The notes under the pieces: model-generated
Database searches by the model: none
What the model was told of the DNA's origin: nothing
What the model saw: only the letters and a program-made list of their open reading frames with translations
Assembly (NCBI GenBank): GCA_025054525.1
Contig: JANWZJ010000003.1
Location: 35,072 to 82,521, forward strand
Direction: 5' to 3'
DNA length: 47,450 bases
Origin: Bacteroidia bacterium
GTDB lineage: Bacteria; Bacteroidota; Bacteroidia; SpSt-205
Made by a program: the position numbers and the translations under genes
Part shown: positions 15,680 through 24,441 of the stretch, piece by piece
How the letters are laid out: every line of letters starts with the position of its first letter
Numbering within the stretch: the first letter of the stretch is position 1

Positions 15680-16421
15680 GTGGGTCTGGATTCCTGCGCA
15701 GGCAGTAGTACCCTTACGAGCAGAACCTACCCACCGCAGCGAAATGGTCTCTACCCTGCTCTGGGGAGAACCGCAGCAGATTTTACTACAGGAGCGTGAT
15801 TGGCTTCAAGTGCGCGGATGGATAGATGGATATGTAGGATGGGTGCCGACAGGCGCACTCATGCCAGCATATCTTCCTGAAAGAGAATGGGGTATTGTAT
15901 TTCGGCGGGAAGCCCCTCTCTATCATGAAGAGCAGAAGTGGGGATGGGTGCCCTGTGGCTCTCTCGTGCCTACCGGCGGTTATTGGCACACCGCACAAGG
16001 CCGATTCTGGGTGCCCTCAGGCTATTGGCGCCCCTGGCGCAAACGCTCCCTCCAACCCCTCCTAAGGAAATGGCAAGGGCTTTTTCACCGAACGCCCTAT
16101 CTCTGGGGCGGGAAATCCCCCCATGGTATAGACTGTTCAGGACTGACTCAGCTCTTTTACCGTCTGGCAGGAAAAATCCTCCCACGCAATGCCTATCAGC
16201 AAGCCGATTTCACTCTACCTACGACTCATCCCCAACCCGGAGATTTAGTCTTCTTCACCCCAGGGGATGCTCGTATCACTCACGTAGGCTTATGGCTAAA
16301 CGATGGTTATCTTCTGCATGCTACGCCTGCCGCCGGGGTTCAGGTGCAAAAAGTAGATTCTCTCTTTACGCATGTTCTCCACAGCATACGGACATTCTTT
16401 CACGAAGATTTCGTTATTTAG
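15672..16421 (+). CDS. NlpC/P60 peptidase with N-terminal SH3-like domains
   Basis: Residues 1-115 form bacterial SH3-like repeats (AVVPLRAEPTHRSEM, DGYVGWVPTGALM, then a second copy around WGWVPCGSLVPTG). The peptidase domain covers about 137-248. The catalytic Cys155 is in GIDCSGLTQ, with His204 in RITHVGLWL and a possible third polar residue His216. Such enzymes cut gamma-D-Glu-diamino acid bonds in wall peptides. No signal peptide is visible, so it may act on imported muropeptides in the cytoplasm, as YkfC-like enzymes do. That fits the adjacent GlcNAc-kinase-like gene. The start GTG overlaps the kinase stop. Confidence 0.9.
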   Translation: MGEWVWIPAQAVVPLRAEPTHRSEMVSTLLWGEPQQILLQERDWLQVRGWIDGYVGWVPTGALMPAYLPEREWGIVFRREAPLYHEEQKWGWVPCGSLVPTGGYWHTAQGRFWVPSGYWRPWRKRSLQPLLRKWQGLFHRTPYLWGGKSPHGIDCSGLTQLFYRLAGKILPRNAYQQADFTLPTTHPQPGDLVFFTPGDARITHVGLWLNDGYLLHATPAAGVQVQKVDSLFTHVLHSIRTFFHEDFVI

Positions 16422-16434
16422 CCAAAACGACGCC

Positions 16435-16938
16435 GTGGCCGTTCTGGTGCTGAACTACGACTACCAGCCGGTGCATATCACGACCTGGAAAAGAGCTTTC
16501 ACCCTTCTTTACCTTCGCAAGGCAGAACTGGTAGAAGCACGAGCAGGACGAGTACTGCGCACGGTACGGAAAGAGTATCCTTGGCCCAGTATCATTCGGC
16601 TACTTCGGTATGTGCCCGCTCCCTATAAGCAAGTCCCCCTCAATCGCCAGAACATTTTCCGTCGGGATGGATTTCGGTGTGTGTACTGCGGTTCTCCTCA
16701 TAATCTCACCGTGGACCATGTCATACCCCGCAGCCAAGGGGGAACCGATAGCTGGGAAAACTTAGTAACTGCTTGTGGGTCGTGCAATCATCGCAAGGGC
16801 AATCGTACGCCAGAGCAGGCTGGTATGGCTCTGCGATATAAACCGCGGCGTCCCCATTATTTGCTTTTCTGGCTACGCGGCGCAGAGGAAATAGAAAGTT
16901 CATGGCGCCCGTATCTCATGTTAGAGCCCACGCGATAG
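16435..16938 (+). CDS. HNH endonuclease
   Basis: This small nuclease belongs to the common HNH family found as single genes in many bacteria. With GTG 16435 the protein is 167 residues and starts MAVLVLNYDYQPVH, the usual family start. The ATG at 16372 would add 21 residues that overlap the NlpC gene. The HNH core is FRRDGFRCVYCG, then LTVDHVIPRSQGG, then ENLVTACGSCNHRKGNR, with two CxxC zinc pairs. It carries no restriction or intein context. It sits 13 bp after the NlpC gene and overlaps the amidohydrolase start by 37 bp. Confidence 0.88.
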   Translation: MAVLVLNYDYQPVHITTWKRAFTLLYLRKAELVEARAGRVLRTVRKEYPWPSIIRLLRYVPAPYKQVPLNRQNIFRRDGFRCVYCGSPHNLTVDHVIPRSQGGTDSWENLVTACGSCNHRKGNRTPEQAGMALRYKPRRPHYLLFWLRGAEEIESSWRPYLMLEPTR

Positions 16939-18032
16939 TGCCTCCCTCCGGGGATTTCCGCCCCGACTGGTTGTACTATAAAGGACGGTTATGGTACCGC
17001 CCCGCTGTGCGCTTGCATGAAGGACAGGTAGTTTATTTTTCACCTGAGCCTCACCCCCAAGCCATGCCCATCGCCGGCTTACTTTCTCCTGCGTGGATCA
17101 ACGCTCATACCCACTTAGAGCTCTCCCATCTCTCCCATCAAATACCGCAAGGACGAGGAATGATAGACTTTATTCAGCGGATGGGTCCTCGGCGTGGGAA
17201 TGCAGCAGCTTCTGTGATATACTCCGCCCTTCAAGAAGCCTGCATAGAAGGCACTTGCGCCTTCGTATCGCATCAAAACCATCCGCTTCTGGAAGAAGCC
17301 ATTCCAGCGTATGCTGTAGTTCAGCCGCTTCGGGAGTTCTATGGACTGCGGCGCAGGGGAGCACGCCAGCAGTACCGAAAACTATCACGGCAACCGACTG
17401 CATTCACCCCCCATAGTCTGTATGCGCTTGCGCGTCCCCTACTGCGAAAAGCAGCCCGGCCTACCCAGTTCCCTCGCAGCCTTCATTTTATGGAGAGCAT
17501 AGAGGAGCGATTATGGCTGACCGAGAAAAAAGGCCCTTTTCGCACATTTCTTCAGCAGTTTGACAAAAAACCGCCAAGGCTTCGCTGGCTCTACTGGATA
17601 GCACGCCTCTACCGCAAAGCCCCCGCCCTCTGGCTCGTTCATAGTGCCGAGCTCTCGCCCCTCTGGATAGAAAAACTGCTTCACCGATTTCAGCGGCTCT
17701 ATTTCGTATTATGTCCGGTCTCTAACTATTACCTCTTCCGCCGTATGCCACCTCTCTCCCTGTGGGAGAAATACCCTCATCGGTTTCTCGTAGGAACCGA
17801 TAGTTTAGCAAGTAGTTTTTCGCTTTCCCTTTGGAAGTCCGTACAGAGTCTGTACGCCGCAGGTCTCTCCTGGGCAACTATACTGCGTGCCGTCGTAGAT
17901 ACACCCCGTCAGTGGATTCGTCCCAAGGGGCTGTGGGTGCAAGTCGCCCCCCTTTCCCCAGAGGGACATATACTACCCTATACCAAAGCCCGACTTTTTT
18001 GCTCAGAAACTAATCCGATAGATAAGCGATAA
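16902..18032 (+). CDS. Amidohydrolase-superfamily metal-dependent deaminase/hydrolase
   Basis: This TIM-barrel amidohydrolase has 376 residues. The first metal site is NAHTHLELSHL. LVHSAELS and GTDSLASSFSLSLW give the later His and the conserved Asp. The pattern is closest to the SAH/chlorohydrolase-like deaminases (the GTDSLAS motif), but HFMESIEERLW and the middle part are divergent. The substrate is therefore open. The start ATG lies in the HNH gene's 3' end. The gene ends in a 30-bp convergent overlap with an outer-membrane protein gene. Confidence 0.82.
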   Translation: MAPVSHVRAHAIVPPSGDFRPDWLYYKGRLWYRPAVRLHEGQVVYFSPEPHPQAMPIAGLLSPAWINAHTHLELSHLSHQIPQGRGMIDFIQRMGPRRGNAAASVIYSALQEACIEGTCAFVSHQNHPLLEEAIPAYAVVQPLREFYGLRRRGARQQYRKLSRQPTAFTPHSLYALARPLLRKAARPTQFPRSLHFMESIEERLWLTEKKGPFRTFLQQFDKKPPRLRWLYWIARLYRKAPALWLVHSAELSPLWIEKLLHRFQRLYFVLCPVSNYYLFRRMPPLSLWEKYPHRFLVGTDSLASSFSLSLWKSVQSLYAAGLSWATILRAVVDTPRQWIRPKGLWVQVAPLSPEGHILPYTKARLFCSETNPIDKR

Positions 18033-18647
18033 TCCAAATACCCGAAAGTCTAAGGGTACTGGGTCTATTTGTCCCATAACCTCGGTATTGCGTCGGCTGG
18101 GGATTGGGTCAAAATATATCCTCAGGGTTGTCGGACTGACTCGCCTTAAGTTGAAGGTAAGTTCAGCAAACACAGTGGGGTTAATAAAGCTTTGGCGGAG
18201 TTTACCTATGTAGTTACCCGATAAAGCAGCATAAGTAAGCTGAAAGGACGTAAAGCGCAAGCCAGCTCCAGCTCCTATCCCCAGTCGCTGCAGATTATAG
18301 GCTGTGGCGCCGGCTCCTATACGAACATATCCATACACGGGCACATGAATCATCCAGTTTCCTCCGTATCGTCCGAGAAACTGAAAAGCACCCGTGATTT
18401 GTGCGCCTGGACCCGCTGCTATGACTTCATTTTCCGTGCGGAAATAAGTGTAGTTTGTCCCTAGCGTAAGCCCCCAAAAATCAGCAGGATAAGTGAAAAG
18501 AGGCGTATTCATGAAACGAATGTCTATGAAGCTTAGGTCAGCCCCGAAGAAAGGATTAAGCTTGCTCCAAAGAGATTCTTGTGGTTCGTTTTTTTGAGCG
18601 AAGATGAGCAGTGGTAGTAGTGCTAAAGCGATTTTAGCAGTATTCAT
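18003..18647 (-). CDS. Putative outer-membrane beta-barrel protein
   Basis: A signal peptide (MNTAKIALALLPLLIFAQ) is followed by about 195 residues with alternating polar/aromatic strands (WGLTLGTNYTYF, GAQITGAFQFLG, VYGYVRIGAGATAY, GAGAGLRFTSFQLTYAAL). It ends in YRISF, a terminal Phe as in barrels inserted by BamA. No family name is recognised. The ATG at 18647 is preferred to the TTG three bases earlier. It overlaps the upstream bacilliredoxin gene by 14 nt, so the two are likely co-translated. Confidence 0.75.
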   Translation of the reverse strand: MNTAKIALALLPLLIFAQKNEPQESLWSKLNPFFGADLSFIDIRFMNTPLFTYPADFWGLTLGTNYTYFRTENEVIAAGPGAQITGAFQFLGRYGGNWMIHVPVYGYVRIGAGATAYNLQRLGIGAGAGLRFTSFQLTYAALSGNYIGKLRQSFINPTVFAELTFNLRRVSPTTLRIYFDPIPSRRNTEVMGQIDPVPLDFRVFGLSLIYRISF

Positions 18648-19056
18648 CAAACAGCAAGCTAAGGACCTGCGCTATGGCTTGAGGATTGCGTCCTTCTATT
18701 TCATGGCGGGGTATAAAGTAGAGAAGTCTGTCTCCTTTCCAGAGGGCTATACTGGGAGAGGAGGGGGGATGGGGGGCTAAGTATTCGCGTAGCTTAGCTG
18801 TGGCTTCCTTGTCCACCCCAGCAAATACACTGTAAAAGCGATTCGGCTTACGAGAGTGGCGCATAGCCAAGCCTACCGCAGGGCGGGCTGAAGCCGCAGA
18901 GCAACCACATACCGAATTAATCAAGAAGAGTGCGCTTTCCCCTGTTGCTTTGAGCTCACTGATGACCTGTTCTACCTGCTGAGAGGAACACAACTCCACA
19001 ATCCCTAAATCCTGCGTCTCTTTCCGAATAGGCTCTACTACATAAGCCGGGTACAT
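18634..19056 (-). CDS. BrxA/BrxB family bacilliredoxin
   Basis: This small cytoplasmic protein of 140 residues belongs to the YphP/YqiW family. The diagnostic motif SVCGCSA carries Cys50 and Cys52, followed by ARPAVGLAMRH. Family members reduce protein-bacillithiol mixed disulfides in Firmicutes. In Bacteroidota the family is widespread and is thought to act in thiol redox control, which is inference here. The ATG at 19056 sits 5 nt after a TACCTTTG box. It precedes the outer-membrane protein gene with a 14-nt overlap. Confidence 0.9.
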   Translation of the reverse strand: MYPAYVVEPIRKETQDLGIVELCSSQQVEQVISELKATGESALFLINSVCGCSAASARPAVGLAMRHSRKPNRFYSVFAGVDKEATAKLREYLAPHPPSSPSIALWKGDRLLYFIPRHEIEGRNPQAIAQVLSLLFDEYC

Positions 19057-19061
19057 ATGCT

Positions 19062-19069
19062 CAAAGGTA
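19062..19069 (-). promoter_or_regulatory. TAnnTTTG promoter box of the bacilliredoxin gene
   Basis: The minus strand reads TACCTTTG, 5 nt before the ATG at 19056, in the 21-bp gap after the upstream hypothetical gene. Confidence 0.7.
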
Positions 19070-19077
19070 ACAAAAAT

Positions 19078-19878
19078 CTAGGGCAGCTTGTCGGGAAAGG
19101 CTATGGGTTCTGGGGCTAAATGAAGAGGCAGCGGAAGGTTATCCCTTTTTTCCCGAAGGAGTTGCAGCCAGCTCTGGGCCTCTTGCAGTTCAGCAGGATA
19201 GTAATCTTGAATTCGCACTACATATGCATACGCAGGGGCTTCATGAAGAGCGACTTCTACTCGCTGGCGAATGAAAGAAGGTAGCTTAGCCAGAGAAGAT
19301 TCGCCCACTTTCTCATCGTAGAAGGGATTATCCCGATTTTGGACGAGAAGCGCTAAGGACTGGTATTGAATGCTCCCCCCTCTGTAATAATGAGCTGTCA
19401 GACTAAGTCCTGTGATACGACCGTTGAGGGGGAAATGATAAACGCTCCAAGGAACCGCAATTGTTTCAGCCCAGGCATGATTATAGTGCCAGAGCGTATC
19501 CCCAGGGGTCTGGGGGCGTTCTGCTAAGGGTATGATGATTTCTATGAGTTTGTGTGGTATGCGTCCGGCTCGCCAGGTGCGCGGACCTTGAGTTATCGTC
19601 AAGTAGCGTCGTCTCCAGCGCAGGGAGGGAGGTTCCGATACCAGCGTAAGCGTATCACCACCTACCGTGAACCGCCACCACCACAAGGAGTCCCTTGAAC
19701 ATATCTCTACTAAAACGGGATTTTTCCGCATAAAGGGCTTGATGGGAAGAGGATCAGCCTGAGGTGCAGACCGTAAGGAAAGCCGAGATAATCCCCGAAG
19801 GGTACGAGGGGTGCTATGCCAAACTGTATCCTGATAAATAAGGGAGGCACACTGTAGCCAGACTAATAATACCTGCAT
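19078..19878 (-). CDS. Secreted protein of unknown function
   Basis: I do not recognise this 266-residue protein. A hydrophobic start (MQVLLVWLQCASLIY) suggests export. The body is rich in W, Y and R with beta-type patterns, such as LWWWRFTVGGDTLTLV and GRITGLSLTAHYYRGGSIQY. The end is proline-rich. It follows the PorE-like gene by 57 bp with no promoter box in the gap, so it is likely in the same transcript. A role in the cell envelope is guessed from position only. Confidence 0.7.
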   Translation of the reverse strand: MQVLLVWLQCASLIYQDTVWHSTPRTLRGLSRLSLRSAPQADPLPIKPFMRKNPVLVEICSRDSLWWWRFTVGGDTLTLVSEPPSLRWRRRYLTITQGPRTWRAGRIPHKLIEIIIPLAERPQTPGDTLWHYNHAWAETIAVPWSVYHFPLNGRITGLSLTAHYYRGGSIQYQSLALLVQNRDNPFYDEKVGESSLAKLPSFIRQRVEVALHEAPAYAYVVRIQDYYPAELQEAQSWLQLLREKRDNLPLPLHLAPEPIAFPDKLP

Positions 19879-19935
19879 GCGAGGCTAAGTATGTCTCCCG
19901 GATTGCTCAGCGTTGATTGGGTCTGAATAGTGCAA

Positions 19936-21807
19936 CTATGGAGTCTGATTTTCGCCCGAAAGGGGTTTGAACTCTACTCGCCGATTCAAGAAGCGATTGT
20001 AGGGTGTGTCATTCGGTTTCCAGGGCATCTCTTCGCCGTAACCGCGGGCACGCATGCGATGAGGAGGCACCCCTTTCTCTACAAGATGTTTGAAGATAGT
20101 ATTAGCTCTACGCTCCGAGAGCCCTTGATTATATGCTACGGAGCCGATACTATCGGTATGTCCTCCAACTTCTATAATGATATTCGGATACCGTTGCATA
20201 ATCTGTAGTACAGTGTCTATAGCAGCTCGGAAATCTTGACGGAGATACGACTTATCAAAGTCAAAATGAATACGCGGCCAGTTGAGAGAGTATAAGTCTT
20301 CTATGCGTACCATGGCCACCTGCTGGATAAAGTCTCCTGTATCAGGTATTTGTACCAAACTGAGGTACTGAGCATAACCGGGTGCAGTAGCATGGAGAAA
20401 GTAGGTACCTGCTTGGGGCTTCGGGTAGAGGGAGTCAGAAACGCCCCTTAGAACCTGCATGCCTTCAGGTTGCTCATAAGGACGCAAAATCACCTGAATC
20501 CCCACAGGGGCTCCCGTACGAAGGTCATATCCCTTGGCTTGGAAACTAAAAGCGCGCGGAGCAGGAGGCGGTGGGGGCGGTGGTGTCTCCCTCACAATCA
20601 AAAACAAGTCCATTCTACCTTGCGAGCCCAACCTGTCCGAAGAGATATAGATTGAATCAGGAGAACTCATGAAGAGATAAGTATCATGCGCAGGACTATT
20701 GAAGGGACGAGGTAAGCGGATGGGTTTCCCCCACTTTCCGTCAGGCTGGCGTATTGAAAGGTACAGGTCATAGCCTCCCAAGGAAGTAGGGCCGTCATGG
20801 GCGAAAAATAGACTATCTCCCACGATAAACGGGGCATCTTCATCATAGGGGGTATTGAGTTCTTCGATGTTCTGAGGCTCGCTCCACTTGCCATTTGGCA
20901 AGCGGTAGGTCATCCAAAGGTCTTCTTTACCCTTCGTGCCCTTCCGGTCCGAGGAAAAGATAATACGACCCGTCTTAGGGTCATAACTCATCGCATCTTC
21001 GCTACCTTTTTTACTATTCGGGAAAGCACCCCAGAAAACAGGGGACTTCCATCCCGTTCCCGCAGGATAGGCAATATAAAAGTCGCCCCGCCTTTTTGCT
21101 GAACGATAAACAATCATCGTGTCCCCATAAAATCCTGCCACGCCTTCGTGCCATTTGGGATAGAAACCTATATGCTTAGGTTCTTCTTGTTCGTTCGCTC
21201 TCTTGTAATAGAGAGCCTCATAGGGAAGAAGGTCTTCCGGGTCTCGTCCTCTCTCCGAGTTTCGCCTCGTAATAAAGTAAATCACCCCCTTGTGAATGAA
21301 AAGCGAATATTCATGGGAAGGGGTATTCAGTTCGGATAAGTTATGCACCACCCAGCGAAAGGTAGAGGGAGTAGCGTCCGGGGTATTGTTCATAAGCTGA
21401 CGGGCGTAGCTGAGATACAAATCCACCATCTCAAGCGATTCGGGCATGAAGAGGCGACGATGAGCTTCCCTTAGCAGCGTAAGGGCTGGTTCAGGGTTTT
21501 CATGATATATAAGAAGTCTTCCGTATTCCACGAGAAAGTTGGGTTCTACCTCTTGGGGTTTGAGCTGAGAGAAGGCTTTTTGGTAAAGCGTATACGCCCT
21601 CTCTTTATCGCCGAGCTGGTAGTAGCTACTGGCATAATAGAGCAGATGGTCTGCAGGAAGGGTTTCAAGTTGGGAAGCGGAGGCAGTCTGAGTCAGTTCC
21701 TCATAGTTGCCTTGATAATATAGCCGCGCTAACTTCCGCTTGGAAGTTTGCGCCCAGAGCAGACAGCTCAGTCCCAACGAAAAGAGAATGAGGGCGCTTC
21801 TTCTCAT
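19936..21807 (-). CDS. PorE-like OmpA-family protein with TPR, PD40 propeller and regulatory-like domain
   Basis: This 623-residue exported protein (signal MRRSALILFSLGLSCLLWAQ) has four parts. TPRs span about 25-130. A PD40/WD40-like propeller spans about 150-410 (IIFSSDRKGTKGKEDLWM, IYISSDRLGSQGRMDLFL). After a run of prolines comes a carboxypeptidase-regulatory-like fold at about 420-500. A C-terminal OmpA peptidoglycan-binding domain includes IHFDFDKSYLR and GHTDSIGSVAYNQGLSERRA. The order matches the T9SS component PorE, but the usual lipobox cysteine is missing. The window also encodes a T9SS substrate. The start is ATG 21807, 6 nt after a TACTTTTG box. Confidence 0.88.
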   Translation of the reverse strand: MRRSALILFSLGLSCLLWAQTSKRKLARLYYQGNYEELTQTASASQLETLPADHLLYYASSYYQLGDKERAYTLYQKAFSQLKPQEVEPNFLVEYGRLLIYHENPEPALTLLREAHRRLFMPESLEMVDLYLSYARQLMNNTPDATPSTFRWVVHNLSELNTPSHEYSLFIHKGVIYFITRRNSERGRDPEDLLPYEALYYKRANEQEEPKHIGFYPKWHEGVAGFYGDTMIVYRSAKRRGDFYIAYPAGTGWKSPVFWGAFPNSKKGSEDAMSYDPKTGRIIFSSDRKGTKGKEDLWMTYRLPNGKWSEPQNIEELNTPYDEDAPFIVGDSLFFAHDGPTSLGGYDLYLSIRQPDGKWGKPIRLPRPFNSPAHDTYLFMSSPDSIYISSDRLGSQGRMDLFLIVRETPPPPPPPAPRAFSFQAKGYDLRTGAPVGIQVILRPYEQPEGMQVLRGVSDSLYPKPQAGTYFLHATAPGYAQYLSLVQIPDTGDFIQQVAMVRIEDLYSLNWPRIHFDFDKSYLRQDFRAAIDTVLQIMQRYPNIIIEVGGHTDSIGSVAYNQGLSERRANTIFKHLVEKGVPPHRMRARGYGEEMPWKPNDTPYNRFLNRRVEFKPLSGENQTP

Positions 21808-21813
21808 ATCATG

Positions 21814-21821
21814 CAAAAGTA
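21814..21821 (-). promoter_or_regulatory. TAnnTTTG promoter box of the PorE-like gene
   Basis: The minus strand reads TACTTTTG, 6 nt before the ATG at 21807. It favours this ATG over the TTG at 21825 in the ORF track. Confidence 0.7.
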
Positions 21822-21855
21822 GCAAGAGTTATGAGAATGAGAATAGCATAGCTGA

Positions 21856-22740
21856 TTACCATTCTCGTCGGTCTGATCCCCATGCCAGCCGGTCACGCAG
21901 AGTCTCAAAGTAGCCCTTAGGAGATGCGCGAACTACTTTGAGCGCAGTTTGAGCTTTGCGGAGGGCAACCGCCGTAGTATCGGGCACCGCCGTCGTTTTA
22001 CCATCCAGCGCTATTTGGATTTGTCCTGTGTGAGAACGAAAAGTCAAACTCAATACCCCACTATCTGGAATCACCAGCGTCCGTATCGTAAGGGAGTGCG
22101 GCGCAATCGGTGTGAGCAAAAAATTTGCACACTGGGGCGTAAGAATCGGGCCTCCACAAGCCAGAGAATAAGCCGTAGACCCCGTAGGCGTCGCTACGAT
22201 TAGACCATCCGCCCAGTAGGTATTGATAAGTTCGCCATTCAAATATACATCTATGAGAATCATCTCCACAGTCAGGCTCTTGGAAAAAGTAACTTCGTTT
22301 AGAGCGAATCCCTCTTCTGGTTGGAAAATAGGCGGTTCTGTCGTGATTTGAAGCAGGCTACGCTCATCCAGCGTATATCGCCGATGAAGCACACTTTCGG
22401 TGAGGGGAATGAGTTTTTCTTGAGGCACTTCGGTCAGGAATCCTAACCTTCCCGCATGAATGCCCACAAGCGGAATACCAATAGGAGCTACGACCCGCGC
22501 TGCGTCCAGAAAAGCGCCATCCCCCCCTATGACAAATGCCACATCGGCTTGTTCTATCTCTCTACGAGCGCGGAATGTGATAAACTCCCAGCTTCCCCCT
22601 ACCACCTTACTCCACGCTTCGGCAAACTGCTCTTCTACTAAAAGGCTGACCCCCTGATTGTCCAGAAAGTCCTTCCATGCGTTGAGGATGGAGCGATCTA
22701 TTCTGTGGGTCCAGCGACCAAATAAAGCCAGTTGCTTCAT
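21856..22740 (-). CDS. nadK: NAD kinase
   Basis: NadK phosphorylates NAD to NADP. The GGDG motif is in FVIGGDGAFLDAAR, followed by GIHAGRLGFLTEV. The second hallmark is IVATPTGSTAYSLACGGPI. The protein has 294 residues when started at ATG 22740, which overlaps the preceding stop as ATGA. The GTG 12 bases earlier in the ORF track lies inside the upstream gene. It is the last gene of the enoyl-CoA hydratase, PyrR-like, DUF2851, secreted protein run. Confidence 0.95.
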   Translation of the reverse strand: MKQLALFGRWTHRIDRSILNAWKDFLDNQGVSLLVEEQFAEAWSKVVGGSWEFITFRARREIEQADVAFVIGGDGAFLDAARVVAPIGIPLVGIHAGRLGFLTEVPQEKLIPLTESVLHRRYTLDERSLLQITTEPPIFQPEEGFALNEVTFSKSLTVEMILIDVYLNGELINTYWADGLIVATPTGSTAYSLACGGPILTPQCANFLLTPIAPHSLTIRTLVIPDSGVLSLTFRSHTGQIQIALDGKTTAVPDTTAVALRKAQTALKVVRASPKGYFETLRDRLAWGSDRREW

Positions 22741-23213
22741 CGGCGCCCCCACTCTCGGAACGCATCCTCCTCCAACTGCCGTTGAAGGAGAAGGCTCTCT
22801 AAACGAATCTCTGTATTGCGGGTAAGAATGTTTTGGTCGTAGATAAGGTAAGCTCTATTTCCCATCCAACGATAACGCGGGGCATATCCCTCTTGCTTTC
22901 CCTCTCCGAAAAACGTACGCAAGAGAACAAGAGCGGCTTGACTTGCCTCTTCCCCTTCTATTTTGATTTGAATTGTATGAAGCCGCCCTCGGTAGAAGGC
23001 ATACTTTACTTCTTTGAGGGGGACACCTTCCCAGCTCGTGTCTCGGGGGCTGCGATACCACTGCTTACGCTGAAAAGTACCCAAAGGCACAAGCCCTACA
23101 AATCCAGCAAAGGGAGATTCCAGCGTTCTCCCCAACAGTCCATATATCGTATCTATGGGCGCTTGTGCCCGAAGAAAGCTACTCAGACAAATGAGTACCG
23201 CTATGCGGCTCAC
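22737..23213 (-). CDS. Small secreted protein of unknown function
   Basis: This 158-residue product has a signal peptide (MSRIAVLICLSSFLRAQA). The rest shows KEVKYAFYRGRLHTIQIKIEG, RYRWMGNRAYLIYDQN and RLESLLLQRQLEE, a pattern I have seen in small Bacteroidota secreted proteins without a named function. The start is GTG 23213, 35 nt inside the DUF2851 gene. It is translationally coupled to nadK by a 4-nt overlap. Confidence 0.75.
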   Translation of the reverse strand: MSRIAVLICLSSFLRAQAPIDTIYGLLGRTLESPFAGFVGLVPLGTFQRKQWYRSPRDTSWEGVPLKEVKYAFYRGRLHTIQIKIEGEEASQAALVLLRTFFGEGKQEGYAPRYRWMGNRAYLIYDQNILTRNTEIRLESLLLQRQLEEDAFREWGRR

Positions 23214-24441
23214 TTCGGCGAAGATAGTTTCCTACCGCACAAGAAAGACAGGACTGACTCTGACAGGCAATGCGATAAAGCTGTATTTGGCCTTGGGTCT
23301 GCCAAGCATTTCGGCCAGGATACGCATAACGGGCATACAAGCGGGTGTAACGATTATTTTCAGGGGGTAACTGCTGAAACTGTGCTATTTGGGCAACGGC
23401 CGCTTCCAACTGCCCCGTATGCCGCAGATAATGAATAGAAAAGGGCAGGAGGGCATTGATGAAGATATTTTGATGCAGAAGGGGAGGAAAGCGGGTCAGA
23501 GGACGAACGGCGGGTTTTTGCCAGGCGATATGACGCTGCCAATAAGGACTGGGTAGTGGCAAGTTTTGCGGAGGCTTCTCTAAGAGATGGATTGGATTAG
23601 GGAACTGCTCCAGTAGCGCAGCTAGTAAGCTCCACCGCACCCATGCGGTAGCCGGCGGACGGAAGGGACGCCACGAAAGCGAAAGGGACTGCCAGCTATG
23701 TTTTCGGCGAAGGTATTGCCAAGTGCTCAGAAGTTCTTGTTCGTAGGGCGCTGCAGGCGGCCCCACCCCTTCTAAAAGCCCTGATAAGCCAAAAAGCGTT
23801 GCTTCTTTTTCTAAGAGCGAATTCGTATAGCGGGTGAGATAGGTCCACGGCAGATACTCTGCTACTTGTTGGAAGAGAGACCCCTGGGGAGCGCCCATAG
23901 CATAAGCTAAGGCTATCCAGAAGGCTTGCATTAGTTCATTTTCACTGCGGTAGATATGGAGGCGAGCTTTGAGGCGCTGCTCGCCCCAAAAATCATAGAC
24001 TTCCTGCCATACTTCTTGCGGCACTTCCCGGGCCAAGCCGGCACAGGGGAAAGGTAGTCCAGAAAAGCGGGCTTGAAAAGAAGGAGGAATACCTGCGCTT
24101 TTGAGCGGAAGGATAGGAATGGCACGCCCCTGCCAATCTAAAGTACGATGGGTGGGTTCGGCTTCCCAGACCACATGTAGAATCACGGAAGCATACTTAG
24201 GGTTTTCATGATGGCGGTGGGCATACCACTCCGAGGGGATGCGGTCTATTTCTACACTACCAGCCCATCGCACACCTTCTATCCGAATGATAGCTCCACT
24301 AAAGTCTGGGCCTGCCGATTGTGGCGTGCCAGGGTGCAGTACTTCTACCCGCTGCCCACAGACGGTATGTAGCGATGCTGAGTCAAAAAGCTTCCGGCTC
24401 CATAAGTAATGCAGAAATACTTCTGGCACTAATGCAGCCAC
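23179..24441 (-). CDS. DUF2851 family protein
   Basis: This 420-residue protein belongs to DUF2851, which is nearly restricted to Bacteroidota. The family pattern is clear in the first 90 residues: EVFLHYLWSRKLFD, SAGPDFSGAII, WAGSVEI and HRHHENPKYASVILHVVW. The conserved His/Asp/Asn pattern hints at a metal or nucleic-acid site, but no function is established as far as I know. The start is GTG 24441, inside the end of the PyrR-like gene. The C-terminal CQSQSCLSCAVG cluster holds three cysteines. Confidence 0.88.
   Translation of the reverse strand: MAALVPEVFLHYLWSRKLFDSASLHTVCGQRVEVLHPGTPQSAGPDFSGAIIRIEGVRWAGSVEIDRIPSEWYAHRHHENPKYASVILHVVWEAEPTHRTLDWQGRAIPILPLKSAGIPPSFQARFSGLPFPCAGLAREVPQEVWQEVYDFWGEQRLKARLHIYRSENELMQAFWIALAYAMGAPQGSLFQQVAEYLPWTYLTRYTNSLLEKEATLFGLSGLLEGVGPPAAPYEQELLSTWQYLRRKHSWQSLSLSWRPFRPPATAWVRWSLLAALLEQFPNPIHLLEKPPQNLPLPSPYWQRHIAWQKPAVRPLTRFPPLLHQNIFINALLPFSIHYLRHTGQLEAAVAQIAQFQQLPPENNRYTRLYARYAYPGRNAWQTQGQIQLYRIACQSQSCLSCAVGNYLRRSEPHSGTHLSE

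Noticed and set aside
15938-16453. Plus-strand ORF of 171 residues in another frame
   Set aside because: It overlaps the NlpC/P60 domain, whose catalytic residues are intact in the annotated frame.
22833-23438. Plus-strand ORF of 201 residues
   Set aside because: It is antisense to the small secreted protein and DUF2851 genes and has no recognisable motif.
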